Source: Rodentibacter genomosp. 1
GTDB taxonomy: Bacteria > Pseudomonadota > Gammaproteobacteria > Enterobacterales > Pasteurellaceae
Assembly: GCF_001999285.1 (NCBI RefSeq)
Contig: NZ_MLHN01000011.1
Span: 161,877-225,876 of the forward strand
Length of the DNA: 64,000 nucleotides
Reading direction: 5' to 3'
The translations under genes were made by a program, and so were the position numbers. This document shows positions 20,129 to 32,315 of this stretch, in pieces. Under the pieces are notes generated by a model that was not told where the DNA came from, ran no database searches, and saw nothing but the letters and a program-made list of their open reading frames with translations. How positions within the stretch are numbered: the stretch's first letter is position 1; the number at the start of each line of letters is the position of its first letter.

Positions 20129-21256
20129 TTACATTTTTTTCTTGCTACTGGTATCAATCCATACGGCAAGTAATAAAATTGCACCCTTGACGATATATTG
20201 CCAGAATGTCGGGACATCAAGCATACTCATGCCGTTATCTAATAATGCAATAATCAATGCACCAATGACCACACCGAAAACACTCCCGACACCGCCTGCC
20301 AAACTTGCGCCCCCAATGACACAAGCAGCAATGGCGTCTAATTCAGCATTTTGTCCGGCAGAAGGTGAGCCAGCACCTAAACGGGCACTTAAAATTAATC
20401 CGGCAATGGCGACTAATACCCCATTCATAGCAAAGATGATGAGCTTAGTTTTTTCTACGTTAATACCGGATAATTTGGCTGCATCAATATTTCCCCCAAT
20501 GGCGTAAACATGGCGACCGAAAGCGGTTTTACGGGAAAGAAATAACCCAAATATAGCGAGGATGGCAAGCACTAATACGGGAAACGGAATGCCGCGATAA
20601 TCGTTTAATAAATAAATGGCACCTAATACAATGATGGCAAACAAGGCATATTTTGAAAAATCTTTTGATAATGGAGGAACGTTAAGTTGAAGCTGCTGGC
20701 GGCTTTTGCGTTGGTAATTCCCCCAGAGAACAAAACCAATGACCGCTATTCCACCAAGTATAAATCCAGTTATATCGGAAAGGTAACCTTGTCCAATGAC
20801 CGTCATTGAACCGCTAATCGGAGATACGGTCGTGCCATTGGTGAGACCGATTAAGATTCCGCGGAACGCGAGATAACCGGCTAGTGTGACGATAAATGAA
20901 GGGACTTTACGATAGGCGACCCACCAACCGTTCCAAATACCGAAGAGTAAACCTAAAGCAAGGGTTGCGATGATTGTGATCGGTAATGGCAATCCCCACC
21001 ACACATCTGCAATGGCGGCAAATCCCCCTAATAGCCCCATTAGGGAGCCAACGGATAAATCAATTTCGGCAGAGATAATGACAAATACCATGCCAATGGC
21101 AAGAATACCCGTGATTGATGTTTGACGCAGTAGATTAGAAATATTTCGTGCACTTAAATAAGCACCGTCCGTTGTAATAGTGAAAAATACCATAATCACC
21201 GCTATGGCAATTAACATAATATAAACTTGTAAGTTTACGGATTTTAACTTAAACAT
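20129..21256 (-). CDS. xylH: Xylose ABC transporter permease XylH
   Basis: Permease of 375 residues with about ten membrane helices and the sugar-ABC signature [20 protein letters not shown] near residue 60, then the [19 protein letters not shown] loop that contacts the ATPase. It forms the membrane channel for high-affinity xylose uptake. It begins three bases after xylG. Confidence 0.94.
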   Translation of the reverse strand: MFKLKSVNLQVYIMLIAIAVIMVFFTITTDGAYLSARNISNLLRQTSITGILAIGMVFVIISAEIDLSVGSLMGLLGGFAAIADVWWGLPLPITIIATLALGLLFGIWNGWWVAYRKVPSFIVTLAGYLAFRGILIGLTNGTTVSPISGSMTVIGQGYLSDITGFILGGIAVIGFVLWGNYQRKSRQQLQLNVPPLSKDFSKYALFAIIVLGAIYLLNDYRGIPFPVLVLAILAIFGLFLSRKTAFGRHVYAIGGNIDAAKLSGINVEKTKLIIFAMNGVLVAIAGLILSARLGAGSPSAGQNAELDAIAACVIGGASLAGGVGSVFGVVIGALIIALLDNGMSMLDVPTFWQYIVKGAILLLAVWIDTSSKKKM

Positions 21257-21259
21257 TGA

Positions 21260-22771
21260 TTACTCCTTAAGCGCGTTTTCCATTACTTGTTCTTGCGTGA
21301 GTCCGTTATTGACCAGACTGGCTTTGAGTTTACCTTGGTGCATTACGAGAACTCGGTCACTAATGCCCAACACTTCAGGCAATTCGGAGGAAATAACAAT
21401 AATAGCCATCCCTTCTTTAGCTAATTGGTTGATTAATTTATAAATTTCATATTTTGCACCAACATCAATTCCTCGTGTCGGCTCGTCTAAAATAAGAATT
21501 TTAGGATTGAGTAATAAGCATTTTGCCAGAATGGCTTTTTGTTGGTTTCCACCGCTTAACCGTCCGATAGGAAGTTCTGGAGAAGAGGTTTTCACTTTCA
21601 ATTGTTCAATCGCAGAGTCAATAACCTTTTCCTCTTTTGCATCATTGACGACGATTTTGCCAAAACAATATTCTTTTAACGATGAAAGTGTAATGTTTTT
21701 GCCAACGCCCATAATAGAGACGATACCGTGTTTTTTCCGATCTTCCGGAACCATCATCATTTTATGTGCAATAGCTTGTGCACAATTTTTGATCTGTACT
21801 TGTTTCTGATGAATAAAAATCTTTCCTTCATATTTACCTTGATAAGAGCCGAATAAGCATTGCACCATCTCCGAGCGACCGGAACCTACAAGCCCGGCAA
21901 TACCAAGAATTTCCCCGGAATGAAGGTTAAAACTCACATTGTTCACACGTTTAATATGTGTATTGATAGGGTGCCAAGCAGAAAGATTTTCAACACGTAA
22001 AATTTCGTCTTTAATCTCGTGAGGTTCATGAGGGTAGAGGGAAGTGATTTCCCTTCCCACCATCATGGTGATAATGTCATCTTCACTCATTGTATCGGCA
22101 TTTTTTGTTCCGATATGTTCGCCATCTCTAATGACACAGATTTTGTCAGAAATTTCTTTTACTTCATTTAACTTATGGGAAATATAGATACAGGCAATAT
22201 TATGTGCTTTTAAATCTTTAACGAGTGTTAATAGAATGGCGGTTTCTTTTTCGGTTAATGAGGCGGTAGGTTCATCAAGAATTAATAATCTCACTTGTTT
22301 GTTTAGTGCTTTTGCAATTTCAACCAATTGCTGTTGACCAAGCCCTAATTCCCCTACACGCGTATTAGGATCAATATCTAATTGAACTTGTTGCAGTAAT
22401 GTTTTACAGCGTAGATACATTTCATTATCTGCGGTGATACATTTATGTGTCACTTCGTTACCCAAGAAGATATTTTCTAATACTGACATATTCTTAACCA
22501 GAGTGAGTTCCTGATGGATAATGGAAATGCCTTTTTCCTCAGTCTCCTTAATATTTTTGGCTTTTAATTCACTTTCTGAAAAATAAATATTGCCACTGTA
22601 ATCGCCATAAGGATAAATACCGCAAAGCACTTTCATTAGTGTGGATTTCCCTGAACCATTTTCACCACATAAGGACAGGATTTCCCCAGCTTCAAGCTCA
22701 ATGGAAATATCGCGAAGTGCGGTCACATCACCAAATTTTTTTGTGATGTTTCTCATTTCTAACAATGCCAT
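21260..22771 (-). CDS. xylG: Xylose ABC transporter ATP-binding protein XylG
   Basis: A 503-residue ATPase with two fused ABC domains. The first has [14 protein letters not shown], the signature [15 protein letters not shown] and ILDEPTASL. The second has the usual degenerate Walker [10 protein letters not shown], but [15 protein letters not shown] and [12 protein letters not shown]. This layout is typical of monosaccharide importers (XylG, RbsA, MglA). Its place between xylF and xylH, with xylR and xylAB nearby, fixes xylose as substrate. Confidence 0.94.
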   Translation of the reverse strand: MALLEMRNITKKFGDVTALRDISIELEAGEILSLCGENGSGKSTLMKVLCGIYPYGDYSGNIYFSESELKAKNIKETEEKGISIIHQELTLVKNMSVLENIFLGNEVTHKCITADNEMYLRCKTLLQQVQLDIDPNTRVGELGLGQQQLVEIAKALNKQVRLLILDEPTASLTEKETAILLTLVKDLKAHNIACIYISHKLNEVKEISDKICVIRDGEHIGTKNADTMSEDDIITMMVGREITSLYPHEPHEIKDEILRVENLSAWHPINTHIKRVNNVSFNLHSGEILGIAGLVGSGRSEMVQCLFGSYQGKYEGKIFIHQKQVQIKNCAQAIAHKMMMVPEDRKKHGIVSIMGVGKNITLSSLKEYCFGKIVVNDAKEEKVIDSAIEQLKVKTSSPELPIGRLSGGNQQKAILAKCLLLNPKILILDEPTRGIDVGAKYEIYKLINQLAKEGMAIIVISSELPEVLGISDRVLVMHQGKLKASLVNNGLTQEQVMENALKE

Positions 22772-22816
22772 AGCTATACTCCCTAAAGAATAGGGGAAGA
22801 GACTTCCCCTTTAAGC

Positions 22817-23815
22817 TTATTGATAAATGCTTTCTTTTGTATGGAAGCCGTCTTTAATGATTGTTTCATCAATATTGTTTTTATCAACGGCAATCGGATC
22901 AAGTAAATAGGCAGGTACGTTTTTAAGTCCATTATTCAGTTCTGCATTAGATTCAACTTTTTCGTTTTTGCCTAGTTGTACTGCGATTTGAGCTGCTTTA
23001 TCTGCGAGTTTTGTAATAGGTTTATAAACGGTCATTGTTTGTGAGCCGCTGACGATGCGTTTAATTGCGGCTAAATCCGCATCTTGACCTGAAATAGCGA
23101 CTTTACCTGACAAACCTTGCGCACTTAATGCTTGAATTGCGCCACCTGCGGTTGCATCATTTGAAGCGACAACGGCATCAATATTATTTTTATTGGCGGT
23201 GAGAGCGTTTTCCATAATTTGTAATGCTTTTTCGGCGAGCCAAGAATCGACCCATTGATCGCCAACCACTTTAATTTTTCCTGTTTTAATTAAGGGGTCT
23301 AAGACTTTCATTTGCCCTTTTCTAAACAATTTTGCATTGTTATCGACCGGTGAACCGCCCATCAAGAAATAATTACCTTCAGGTTTTACTGCGACAATGC
23401 TTTTAGCTTGTAATTCCCCCACTTTTTCATTATCAAAAGAAACATAGAAATCTAATTCGGCATTGTTAATTAAGCGATCATAAGCCAATACTTTGATGCC
23501 TTCTTTTTTCGCTTCGGCAATGACATTGCTCAATACTTCACCGTTGTGCGGAATAATCACTAAAACATCAATATCTTTATTGATCATATTTTCAATTTGA
23601 GAAATTTGTGCCGAATCATCACCATTCGCAGATTGTACGAAAACTTTTGCGCCCATAGACTCTGCTTTTTTGACGAAAATATCGCGATCTTTTTGCCATC
23701 TTTCTAAACGCAAGTCATCAATAGATAAGCCGATTTTAAGATCTTTGGAATAGGCAGAACTACTCAATACCGTTAATGCTGCTGCAAGGGTGAGTAAAGC
23801 TGATTTAATTTTCAT
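22817..23815 (-). CDS. xylF: D-xylose-binding periplasmic protein XylF
   Basis: A 332-residue secreted protein with a signal peptide ending near SSSAYSKD (cleavage about residue 23). The mature part has KIGLSIDDLRLERWQKDRD, VIIPHNGEVL, VLAYDRLINN and VVASNDATAGG, which are characteristic of xylose-binding proteins. First gene of xylFGH and divergent from xylA across a 238-bp control region with a CRP-type site. Confidence 0.95.
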   Translation of the reverse strand: MKIKSALLTLAAALTVLSSSAYSKDLKIGLSIDDLRLERWQKDRDIFVKKAESMGAKVFVQSANGDDSAQISQIENMINKDIDVLVIIPHNGEVLSNVIAEAKKEGIKVLAYDRLINNAELDFYVSFDNEKVGELQAKSIVAVKPEGNYFLMGGSPVDNNAKLFRKGQMKVLDPLIKTGKIKVVGDQWVDSWLAEKALQIMENALTANKNNIDAVVASNDATAGGAIQALSAQGLSGKVAISGQDADLAAIKRIVSGSQTMTVYKPITKLADKAAQIAVQLGKNEKVESNAELNNGLKNVPAYLLDPIAVDKNNIDETIIKDGFHTKESIYQ

Positions 23816-23936
23816 ACTGATACCTCAATAGTTAATTGAATAGAAGGTAGAGCGGTTGCTCCGATGGTTAGTTTTCTTCTTTTAACCCTCTCTTTCAATT
23901 ATAAAATCTTTCACTATTATTACGTTTTTTCACAAT

Positions 23937-23952
23937 TGTGATCTATGCCACA
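23937..23952. promoter_or_regulatory. CRP site between xylF and xylA
   Basis: TGTGA-N6-CCACA in the context AATTGTGATCTATGCCACAA is one base from the ideal CRP half-site pair. It lies 122 bp from xylF and 102 bp from xylA, so one site could serve both divergent promoters and bring catabolite control. XylR operators should be in the same gap but were not resolved. Confidence 0.75.
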
Positions 23953-24053
23953 ATTGCAAATTATCGCCATTGGAAAACAAAATAACGTAATTGATGAGGA
24001 TGGTGTTTTTCATAAAAATACAGGAAATTTCATCATTTAGAGAGGAAAATCCT

Positions 24054-25373
24054 ATGGCAAACTACTTCGATAAAATTGAAAAAGTCACCTTTGAAGGCGT
24101 ACAATCAACCAACCCCTTTGCTTTTAAACACTATGATGCGAATCAGGTTATTTTAGGCAAAACGATGGCGGAACATTTGCGTTTAGCCGTATGTTATTGG
24201 CATACCTTTTGTTGGAATGGAAATGATATGTTTGGGTTGGGGTCTCTTGACCGAAGTTGGCAAAAAAATGCTGATACACTTGCCGGGGCGGAACAAAAAG
24301 CAGAGATTGCCTTTGAGTTTTTCAGTAAATTAGGTGTACCTTATTATTGTTTTCATGATGTGGATGTCGCACCGGAAGGCAATTCTGCAAAAGAATATTT
24401 ACAAAATTTCCATCATGTCGTGGATATTTTAGAACGCAAACAAGCTGAAAGCGGTGTAAAACTGCTATGGGGAACAGCAAATTGTTTTACCCATCCGCGT
24501 TATATGTCCGGCGCATCGACCAATCCGAATCCCGAAGTCTTTGCCTGGGCAGCGATGCAGGTATTCAATGCAATGAACGCCACAAAACGCTTAGGAGGGG
24601 AAAACTATGTATTGTGGGGCGGGCGTGAAGGCTATGAAACCTTGCTTAACACGGATCTTAAACGTGAGCGTGAACAACTCGGTCGTTTTATGCAAATGGT
24701 GGTGGAACATAAGTATAAAATTGGTTTCAACGGTACGTTATTAATTGAACCGAAACCGCAAGAACCGACAAAACATCAATATGATTATGATGTGGCAACC
24801 GTCTATGGCTTTCTAAAACAATTTGGGTTGGAAAAAGAAATTAAGGTAAACATTGAAGCCAATCATGCGACCCTTGCCGGACACACTTTCCAACATGAAG
24901 TGGCAACCGCCTGTGCATTAGATATTTTCGGTTCTATTGATGCCAACCGTGGTGATCCGCAACTTGGTTGGGATACGGATCAATTTCCGAATAGCGTAGA
25001 GGAAAACACCTTAGTGATGTATGAAATTTTGAAACATGGCGGATTTACTACGGGTGGTTTTAATTTTGATGCAAAAATTCGTCGCCAAAGTACCGATCCT
25101 TATGATTTATTTCATGGTCATATTGGGGCAATTGATGTGTTAGCATTATCTTTAAAACGTGCAGCAAAAATGATCGAAGAAGAAACGCTACACAAAATTG
25201 TTGAAGCGCGCTATGCCGGTTGGAACGGTGAACTCGGTCAACAAATTTTGCAAGGTCAGCTTTCTTTGGAACAACTAGCCCAACTTGTGCAAGAAAAAGA
25301 GTGGGATCCAAAACCGGTATCCGGTCAGCAAGAATATCTAGAAAATATCGTGAATCAAGTCATTTATCGTTAA
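24054..25373 (+). CDS. xylA: Xylose isomerase
   Basis: XylA (439 residues) converts D-xylose to D-xylulose. Start chosen at ATG 24054 ([10 protein letters not shown]) after AGAGAGGAAA; an in-frame ATG at 23991 would add residues foreign to the family. Class II isomerase motifs visible: [13 protein letters not shown] (active-site His/Asp), [18 protein letters not shown] (metal-binding Glu), [17 protein letters not shown] and [19 protein letters not shown]. Confidence 0.97.
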   Translation: MANYFDKIEKVTFEGVQSTNPFAFKHYDANQVILGKTMAEHLRLAVCYWHTFCWNGNDMFGLGSLDRSWQKNADTLAGAEQKAEIAFEFFSKLGVPYYCFHDVDVAPEGNSAKEYLQNFHHVVDILERKQAESGVKLLWGTANCFTHPRYMSGASTNPNPEVFAWAAMQVFNAMNATKRLGGENYVLWGGREGYETLLNTDLKREREQLGRFMQMVVEHKYKIGFNGTLLIEPKPQEPTKHQYDYDVATVYGFLKQFGLEKEIKVNIEANHATLAGHTFQHEVATACALDIFGSIDANRGDPQLGWDTDQFPNSVEENTLVMYEILKHGGFTTGGFNFDAKIRRQSTDPYDLFHGHIGAIDVLALSLKRAAKMIEEETLHKIVEARYAGWNGELGQQILQGQLSLEQLAQLVQEKEWDPKPVSGQQEYLENIVNQVIYR

Positions 25374-25383
25374 GGTTTAGTTC

Positions 25384-25414
25384 AAAAGTGCGGTCATTTT
25401 TCACCGCACTTTTT
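25384..25414 (+). terminator. USS-pair hairpin between xylA and xylB
   Basis: AAAAGTGCGGT (25384-25394) pairs perfectly with ACCGCACTTTT (25403-25413) around an eight-base loop and is followed by further T. It stands between two genes of the same pathway and ends only seven bases before the xylB ribosome site, so it probably lowers xylB expression relative to xylA. Confidence 0.65.
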
Positions 25415-25429
25415 GGTTTGGGAGGCAGT

Positions 25430-26911
25430 ATGTATATCGGCATTGATTGTGGTACACAAGGCACAAAAGCGATTATCGTAGATTATACGCGGAAAAAAGT
25501 GATTGGGGTGGGGTATGCCGCACATGATTTGATTGAACAATCGAACGGGCGACGTGAACAGCATCCTAATTGGTGGCTTGACGCATTCAACCAAGCATTA
25601 AGCATGGCGTTAAAACAGGCGCAAACTTTACCACACTTTTCGCCACGTTTAGTGAAAGGCATTGGGATTTCTGGTCAGCAACACGGTTTAGTTTTGTTGG
25701 ACGAGGTCGATCAACCTTTATACAACGCAAAACTTTGGTGTGATACGGAAACGGCAGATGAAAATGCCGCGTTGATTGAGCGTCTTGGAGGCGAAGAGAA
25801 AGCATTTCATCAACTCGGTATTATGTGCCAAACAGGCTATACTGCCTCTAAATTGTGTTGGTTTCGCCAGCATTATCCGGCGCTTTTTGGACGAATCCGA
25901 AAAATTATGTTACCTCACGATTATCTTAATTATTGGCTTACCGGGAATTTTTGTACGGAGTTTGGTGATGCTTCCGGTACCGGTTATTTTGATATTGTAA
26001 AACGGCGGTGGAATCCAACCGTATTTTCACAAATTGCACCGGAATTAAATATGGAGGAGGTATTGCCAACCTTGCTTTCTGCAGAAACAAAACTTGGAGT
26101 GATAAAACCTGACATTGCGGCTCAATTCGGTTTTAACGAAGATGTCGTGGTTTCCACCGGTGGCGGCGATAATATGATGGGCGCAATAGGCACAGGAAAT
26201 ATCCGTGAGGGCATTGTCACGATGAGTCTTGGTACATCCGGCACCCTCTATGCTTACACACATAAACCGTTGCAGGATTTACCTCCGATGATTGCTAATT
26301 TTTGTTCGAGTAATAATGGTTGGTTGCCGCTCATCTGTGTGATGAATATGACTTCATCAAATAAACAGGCGATAAATTTGCTTAATATTAATGTGGAGGA
26401 ATTTAATCATCTTGCACAACAAGCACCGATTGGATCGGAAGGGGTGACAATTTTGCCATTTTTCAACGGCGAGCGTGTCCCGCCTTTACCGAATGAAAAA
26501 GCCCGTATTTTAGGTTTAGATTCAAGTAATTTCACCCAAGCCAATCTTTGCCGTGCCATGATGGAAAGTGCAACTTTTACCTTGCGTTACGGGTTGGATC
26601 TTTTCCGACAAGCTGGGTTGGCAACGTCACAAATTCGTTTGATCGGCGGAGGGTCGAAAAGTGTACTTTGGCGACAAATAATAGCCGATGTGATGAACAC
26701 AGAAGTCGTGTGTTTGTTGGAAGACGAAGCGGCAGCGCTTGGAGGCGCAATTCAAGCCATGTGGGCAAATGGCGAAGGTGAGTTAGACGTATTATGTGAA
26801 GCATTTGTGCATTTAGACCCAGATTCAAGATGTTTCCCGCATCAAGAAAACGTTGAATCCTATGAAAGGGTTTACCAACGTTATCTTGCCTATCTTCATT
26901 CTCTTCATTAA
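25430..26911 (+). CDS. xylB: Xylulokinase
   Basis: FGGY-family kinase (493 residues) that phosphorylates xylulose for entry into the pentose phosphate pathway. It starts MYIGIDCGTQGTKAIIVD (phosphate-1 motif) after a strong GGAGG, and has GISGQQHGLV, LPHDYLNYWLTG and the C-terminal RLIGGGSKSVLWRQIIADV motif. A longer in-frame start at 25301 lies inside xylA and is rejected. Confidence 0.96.
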   Translation: MYIGIDCGTQGTKAIIVDYTRKKVIGVGYAAHDLIEQSNGRREQHPNWWLDAFNQALSMALKQAQTLPHFSPRLVKGIGISGQQHGLVLLDEVDQPLYNAKLWCDTETADENAALIERLGGEEKAFHQLGIMCQTGYTASKLCWFRQHYPALFGRIRKIMLPHDYLNYWLTGNFCTEFGDASGTGYFDIVKRRWNPTVFSQIAPELNMEEVLPTLLSAETKLGVIKPDIAAQFGFNEDVVVSTGGGDNMMGAIGTGNIREGIVTMSLGTSGTLYAYTHKPLQDLPPMIANFCSSNNGWLPLICVMNMTSSNKQAINLLNINVEEFNHLAQQAPIGSEGVTILPFFNGERVPPLPNEKARILGLDSSNFTQANLCRAMMESATFTLRYGLDLFRQAGLATSQIRLIGGGSKSVLWRQIIADVMNTEVVCLLEDEAAALGGAIQAMWANGEGELDVLCEAFVHLDPDSRCFPHQENVESYERVYQRYLAYLHSLH

Positions 26912-26912
26912 A

Positions 26913-26938
26913 AAAGGTGGGCTACCCCACCTTTCGTT
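26913..26938. terminator. Bidirectional terminator between xylB and trmL
   Basis: AAAGGTGGG (26913-26921) pairs with CCCACCTTT (26926-26934). A-runs precede it and T-rich sequence follows, so it can stop transcription of both convergent genes. Confidence 0.85.
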
Positions 26939-28008
<1,070 letters not shown>

Positions 28009-28105
28009 AAAGAAGCGTATTTTTAGTGAAAATTGTGCTTAGTTTATACGATTTTTTGCTAGAATGAACCACATTTTTATCGGACAGCAGTTAAGAGAAC
28101 AATTT

Positions 28106-29416
28106 ATGGCAGAAGAAAAGAAAAAAGGCGGATTTTGGGCATCATTATTTGGGCGTAATAAAAAACAAGAAAGCACGCAAATTGAACCCATCATTGAAGA
28201 AGAAAAAATCAAGGAAACGGCAGTTGAAACCGAAATTATCGAATCTTCTGTTGAAAAGGTAACAGAACCGTTAGATGAGGTGGAACAAGCCGAAATAGAA
28301 GAAAAAAACTCGGAAATTTCAACCGCACTTAATTTGCCTGATACGATCATTGAGCCAGAAAATGTGGAAGAAAATCGCAGAGTTGCAGGGGCAGAGATTG
28401 ATGCCGATATTGTCGAAGAAGTTAAACAAGAATTTCATCCTGAACTACAAGCGGAAGTGCAAACTGAAATCCGTGAAAAACCAAGCGAAGGCGGTTTTTT
28501 TAGCCGTTTAGTGAAAGGCTTACTCAAAACCAAGCAAAATATCGGTGCCGGTTTTCTCAGTTTTTTCTTAGGCAAAAAAATTGATGATGAATTATTTGAG
28601 GAGTTAGAAGAGCAGTTGTTAATTGCGGATATTGGTGTGCCGACAACCTCTAAAATCATTAGAAATCTAACCGAACACGCAAGTCGGAAACAATTACAAG
28701 ATGCAGAGCTACTCTATCAACAACTCAAAGTCGAAATGGCGAATATTCTTGAGCCGGTTGTGCAGCCATTGAAAATCGATACCTCGAAAAAACCTTATGT
28801 GATTTTAATGGTGGGGGTGAATGGGGTGGGTAAAACCACCACGATTGGCAAACTTGCACGGAAATTCCAAGCAGAAGGAAAATCCGTCATGTTGGCTGCC
28901 GGCGATACCTTCCGAGCAGCAGCAGTGGAGCAGCTACAAGTGTGGGGAGAACGAAATCATATCCCCGTAGTGGCGCAAAGTACGGGAGCGGATTCCGCCT
29001 CCGTTATTTTTGATGCAATGCAATCTGCGGCGGCACGCAACATTGATATCTTAATTGCCGATACCGCAGGGCGTTTACAAAATAAAAATAACTTGATGGA
29101 CGAGCTGAAAAAAATCGTTCGGGTGATGAAAAAGTATGATGAAACTGCGCCACATGAAATTATGCTCACTTTGGATGCCGGTACCGGTCAAAATGCGATC
29201 AGCCAAGCAAAATTGTTTAATGAGGCAGTCGGTTTAACCGGTATTTCTCTCACAAAACTGGATGGTACGGCAAAAGGCGGGGTGATTTTTGCGATTGCCG
29301 ATCAGTTCCGCTTACCGATTCGTTATATTGGTGTGGGTGAAAAAATTGAAGATTTGCGCGAATTTAATGCTAAAGAGTTTATTGACGCATTATTTATCCA
29401 CGAAGAAGAAGAATAA
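28106..29416 (+). CDS. ftsY: Signal recognition particle receptor FtsY
   Basis: FtsY (436 residues) docks SRP-ribosome complexes at the membrane. The N-terminal domain is acidic (many E/D up to about residue 130), then the N-domain (LVKGLLKTKQNIGAGF) and the GTPase with GVNGVGKTTTIGKLA (G1), DTFRAAAVEQL, DTAGRLQNKNNLMDEL (G3) and TKLDGTAKGG (G4). The start at 28106 (MAEEKKKGGFW) is chosen over an in-frame ATG 42 bases upstream. First gene of ftsY-ftsE-ftsX. Confidence 0.95.
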   Translation: MAEEKKKGGFWASLFGRNKKQESTQIEPIIEEEKIKETAVETEIIESSVEKVTEPLDEVEQAEIEEKNSEISTALNLPDTIIEPENVEENRRVAGAEIDADIVEEVKQEFHPELQAEVQTEIREKPSEGGFFSRLVKGLLKTKQNIGAGFLSFFLGKKIDDELFEELEEQLLIADIGVPTTSKIIRNLTEHASRKQLQDAELLYQQLKVEMANILEPVVQPLKIDTSKKPYVILMVGVNGVGKTTTIGKLARKFQAEGKSVMLAAGDTFRAAAVEQLQVWGERNHIPVVAQSTGADSASVIFDAMQSAAARNIDILIADTAGRLQNKNNLMDELKKIVRVMKKYDETAPHEIMLTLDAGTGQNAISQAKLFNEAVGLTGISLTKLDGTAKGGVIFAIADQFRLPIRYIGVGEKIEDLREFNAKEFIDALFIHEEEE

Positions 29417-29425
29417 GGACAGATT

Positions 29426-30082
29426 GTGATTAAATTCTCCAATGTATCCAAAGCCTATCATGGTGCGATTCAACCGGCGTTGCAAGGGCTAAATTTTCAT
29501 TTACCGGTAGGCAGTATGACCTATTTGGTGGGGCATTCCGGTGCAGGGAAAAGTACCTTGCTTAAGTTGATTATGGGCATGGAAAAAGCCAATGCGGGAC
29601 AAATTTGGTTTAACGGCCATGACATCACTCGTCTGTCAAAGTATGAAATTCCGTTTTTGCGTCGCCAAATCGGTATGGTTCACCAAGATTATCGTTTGTT
29701 GACGGATCGCAGTGTGGTAGAAAATGTGGCATTACCGCTTATCATTGCCGGCATGCACCCGAAAGATGCGTATTCACGTGCTATGGCCTCTCTTGATCGT
29801 GTAGGGTTGCGTAATAAAGCGCATTATTTGCCGCCACAAATTTCCGGTGGAGAACAACAACGGGTCGATATTGCTCGTGCGATTGTGCATAAACCGCAAC
29901 TTTTATTGGCGGATGAACCAACGGGAAATCTCGATGATGAGCTATCATTAGGCATTTTTAATCTTTTTGAAGAATTTAATCGTTTAGGCATGACTGTGTT
30001 AATCGCTACCCACGATATTAATTTAATCCAACAAAAACCAAAACCTTGTTTGGTGCTTGAACAAGGCTATTTACGTTATTAA
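29426..30082 (+). CDS. ftsE: Cell division ATP-binding protein FtsE
   Basis: ABC ATPase of 218 residues that, with FtsX, controls septal peptidoglycan hydrolases. It starts with GTG at 29426 after AAGGAC. Motifs: Walker A GHSGAGKST, Q-loop HQDYRLL, signature ISGGEQQRVDIARA, Walker B LLLADEPTGNLD and the H-loop ATHD. It follows ftsY by nine bases and precedes ftsX by nine. Confidence 0.97.
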   Translation: MIKFSNVSKAYHGAIQPALQGLNFHLPVGSMTYLVGHSGAGKSTLLKLIMGMEKANAGQIWFNGHDITRLSKYEIPFLRRQIGMVHQDYRLLTDRSVVENVALPLIIAGMHPKDAYSRAMASLDRVGLRNKAHYLPPQISGGEQQRVDIARAIVHKPQLLLADEPTGNLDDELSLGIFNLFEEFNRLGMTVLIATHDINLIQQKPKPCLVLEQGYLRY

Positions 30083-30091
30083 GGAAAAACC

Positions 30092-31024
30092 ATGAGCCGC
30101 TCAACTGATGCTTCTTTTTTTGTGCAAACGGCTTACACCTTACGCGCGGTGTGGGCGGATTTGTGGCAACGCAAATTCGGTACTTTACTCACTATTTTAG
30201 TGATTGCCGTTTCGCTCACCATTCCTACTGTCAGCTATTTAATGTGGAAAAATTTACATTTAGCCACAACGCAATTTTATCCTGAAAGCGAACTCACTAT
30301 TTATTTACACAAAAATTTAAGTGAAGAAGATGCCAATTTAGTGGTGGAGAAAATTCGCCAACAGGAAGGCGTGGATTCCCTGAATTATGTTTCTCGTCAA
30401 GAAAGTCTTAAGGAATTTAAAAGTTGGTCAGGTTTTGGTGAAGAATTAGAAATTCTTGATGATAACCCATTGCCTGCCGTCGTGATGGTAAAACCGACGA
30501 AAGAATTTAATGCTTCCGAAAAACGTGAAATATTGCGTGCCAGTCTTGATAAAATCAAAGGCGTACAAGAGGTTCGATTAGATAATGATTGGATGGAAAA
30601 ATTGACCGCACTTTCATGGCTGGTGGCACACGTGGCGATTTTTTGCACCGTATTGATGGCAATCGCCGTCTTCTTAGTGATTGGCAACAGTATTCGTTCC
30701 GATGTGTATAGTAGCCGGGCTGATATTGACGTGATGAAATTACTCGGTGCAACCGATCATTTTATCCTTCGTCCTTACCTTTACACCGGTATGATTTATG
30801 CCCTGTTGGGTGGTTTTGTTGCTGCCATTTTTAGTAGTTTTATCATTGGCTATTTCACTTCTGCAGTGAAGTATGTCACCGATATTTTTGCCGTACAGTT
30901 TGCCCTAAACGGCTTAGGCATTGGCGAATTAATCTTCTTATTAGTCAGCTGTTTGATTATGGGCTATGTTGGCGCTTGGATTGCCGCTAAAAGACACATT
31001 GCGTTGATTGATAAACGAATTTAA
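30092..31024 (+). CDS. ftsX: Cell division protein FtsX
   Basis: Membrane partner of FtsE (310 residues) with four membrane helices: one near residues 28-50 and three in the C-terminal half, separated by a periplasmic loop of about 120 residues. The DIDVMKLLGATDHFILRPY segment is the cytosolic coupling region typical of FtsX. It ends the ftsYEX operon; a USS-pair hairpin follows. Confidence 0.96.
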   Translation: MSRSTDASFFVQTAYTLRAVWADLWQRKFGTLLTILVIAVSLTIPTVSYLMWKNLHLATTQFYPESELTIYLHKNLSEEDANLVVEKIRQQEGVDSLNYVSRQESLKEFKSWSGFGEELEILDDNPLPAVVMVKPTKEFNASEKREILRASLDKIKGVQEVRLDNDWMEKLTALSWLVAHVAIFCTVLMAIAVFLVIGNSIRSDVYSSRADIDVMKLLGATDHFILRPYLYTGMIYALLGGFVAAIFSSFIIGYFTSAVKYVTDIFAVQFALNGLGIGELIFLLVSCLIMGYVGAWIAAKRHIALIDKRI

Positions 31025-31036
31025 GTGTTGATATTG

Positions 31037-31101
31037 AAAAGTGCGGTCATTTTCCATCTTGTTTTGATTTTGAAACAATTGGAAAAATAACCGCACTTTT
31101 T
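31037..31101. terminator. USS-pair terminator after ftsX
   Basis: AAAAGTGCGGT (31037-31047) pairs with ACCGCACTTTT (31090-31100). The stem continues inward through TTTTCCA/TGGAAAA, giving a long interrupted hairpin before the S10 promoter. Confidence 0.65.
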
Positions 31102-31122
31102 GTATATTTTTGAATAAATACC

Positions 31123-31151
31123 TTGCAATCCGTTTCGGTTTTATGTAGTAT
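31123..31151 (+). promoter_or_regulatory. S10 operon promoter
   Basis: TTGCAA (31123-31128) and TAGTAT (31146-31151) are separated by exactly 17 bp and followed by the GC-rich discriminator TGGCGGGC. This fits a strong, stringently controlled ribosomal-protein promoter with a start near 31158. Confidence 0.75.
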
Positions 31152-31157
31152 TGGCGG

Positions 31158-31657
<500 letters not shown>

Positions 31658-31673
31658 TTAAGAGGTTATTACA

Positions 31674-32300
31674 ATGATTGGTTTAGTCGGTCGTAAAGTT
31701 GGTATGACCCGTATCTTCAATGAAGACGGTGTGTCAGTACCAGTTACCGTTATCGAAATCGAAGCCAACCGCGTAACTCAAGTTAAAACTCTTGAAAACG
31801 ATGGCTATACTGCAATTCAAGTTACTACTGGTTCTAAAAAAGCGAATCGTGTAACTAAGCCTGAAGCAGGTCATTTCGTGAAAGCAGGTGTTGAAGCTGG
31901 TCGCGGTTTATGGGAATTCCGTACTGAAGGTGAAGAATTCACTTTAGGTCAAGAAATCAATGTTGACATCTTTGCAGATGTTAAAAAAGTGGATGTTACC
32001 GGTACTTCTAAAGGTAAAGGTTTCCAAGGTGGTGTTAAACGTTGGAATTTCCGTACTCAAGATGCTACCCACGGTAACTCTTTATCACATCGTGTCCTTG
32101 GTTCTATTGGTCAAAACCAAACTCCGGGTCGTGTGTTTAAAGGTAAAAAAATGGCAGGACATTTAGGTGCTGAGCGTGTAACCGTTCAATCACTTGAAGT
32201 TGTTCGTGTAGATGCTGAGCGTAAATTGCTATTAGTAAAAGGTTCTGTACCTGGTGCTATCAATGGCGATGTTATCGTTAAGCCGGCAGTTAAAGCATAA
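31674..32300 (+). CDS. rplC: 50S ribosomal protein L3
   Basis: L3 (208 residues) helps nucleate 23S rRNA folding near the peptidyl-transferase centre. It begins [15 protein letters not shown] and has the extension [11 protein letters not shown] and [21 protein letters not shown], where a glutamine is usually methylated by PrmB. Preceded by AAGAGG and 16 bases after rpsJ. Confidence 0.98.
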   Translation: MIGLVGRKVGMTRIFNEDGVSVPVTVIEIEANRVTQVKTLENDGYTAIQVTTGSKKANRVTKPEAGHFVKAGVEAGRGLWEFRTEGEEFTLGQEINVDIFADVKKVDVTGTSKGKGFQGGVKRWNFRTQDATHGNSLSHRVLGSIGQNQTPGRVFKGKKMAGHLGAERVTVQSLEVVRVDAERKLLLVKGSVPGAINGDVIVKPAVKA

Positions 32301-32315
32301 GTCTAGGAGATAGAG

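Noticed and set aside
20129..23815. Ribose or galactose transporter instead of xylose
   Set aside because: The family is shared, but XylR, XylA and XylB adjacent and the XylF-type sequence make xylose far more likely.
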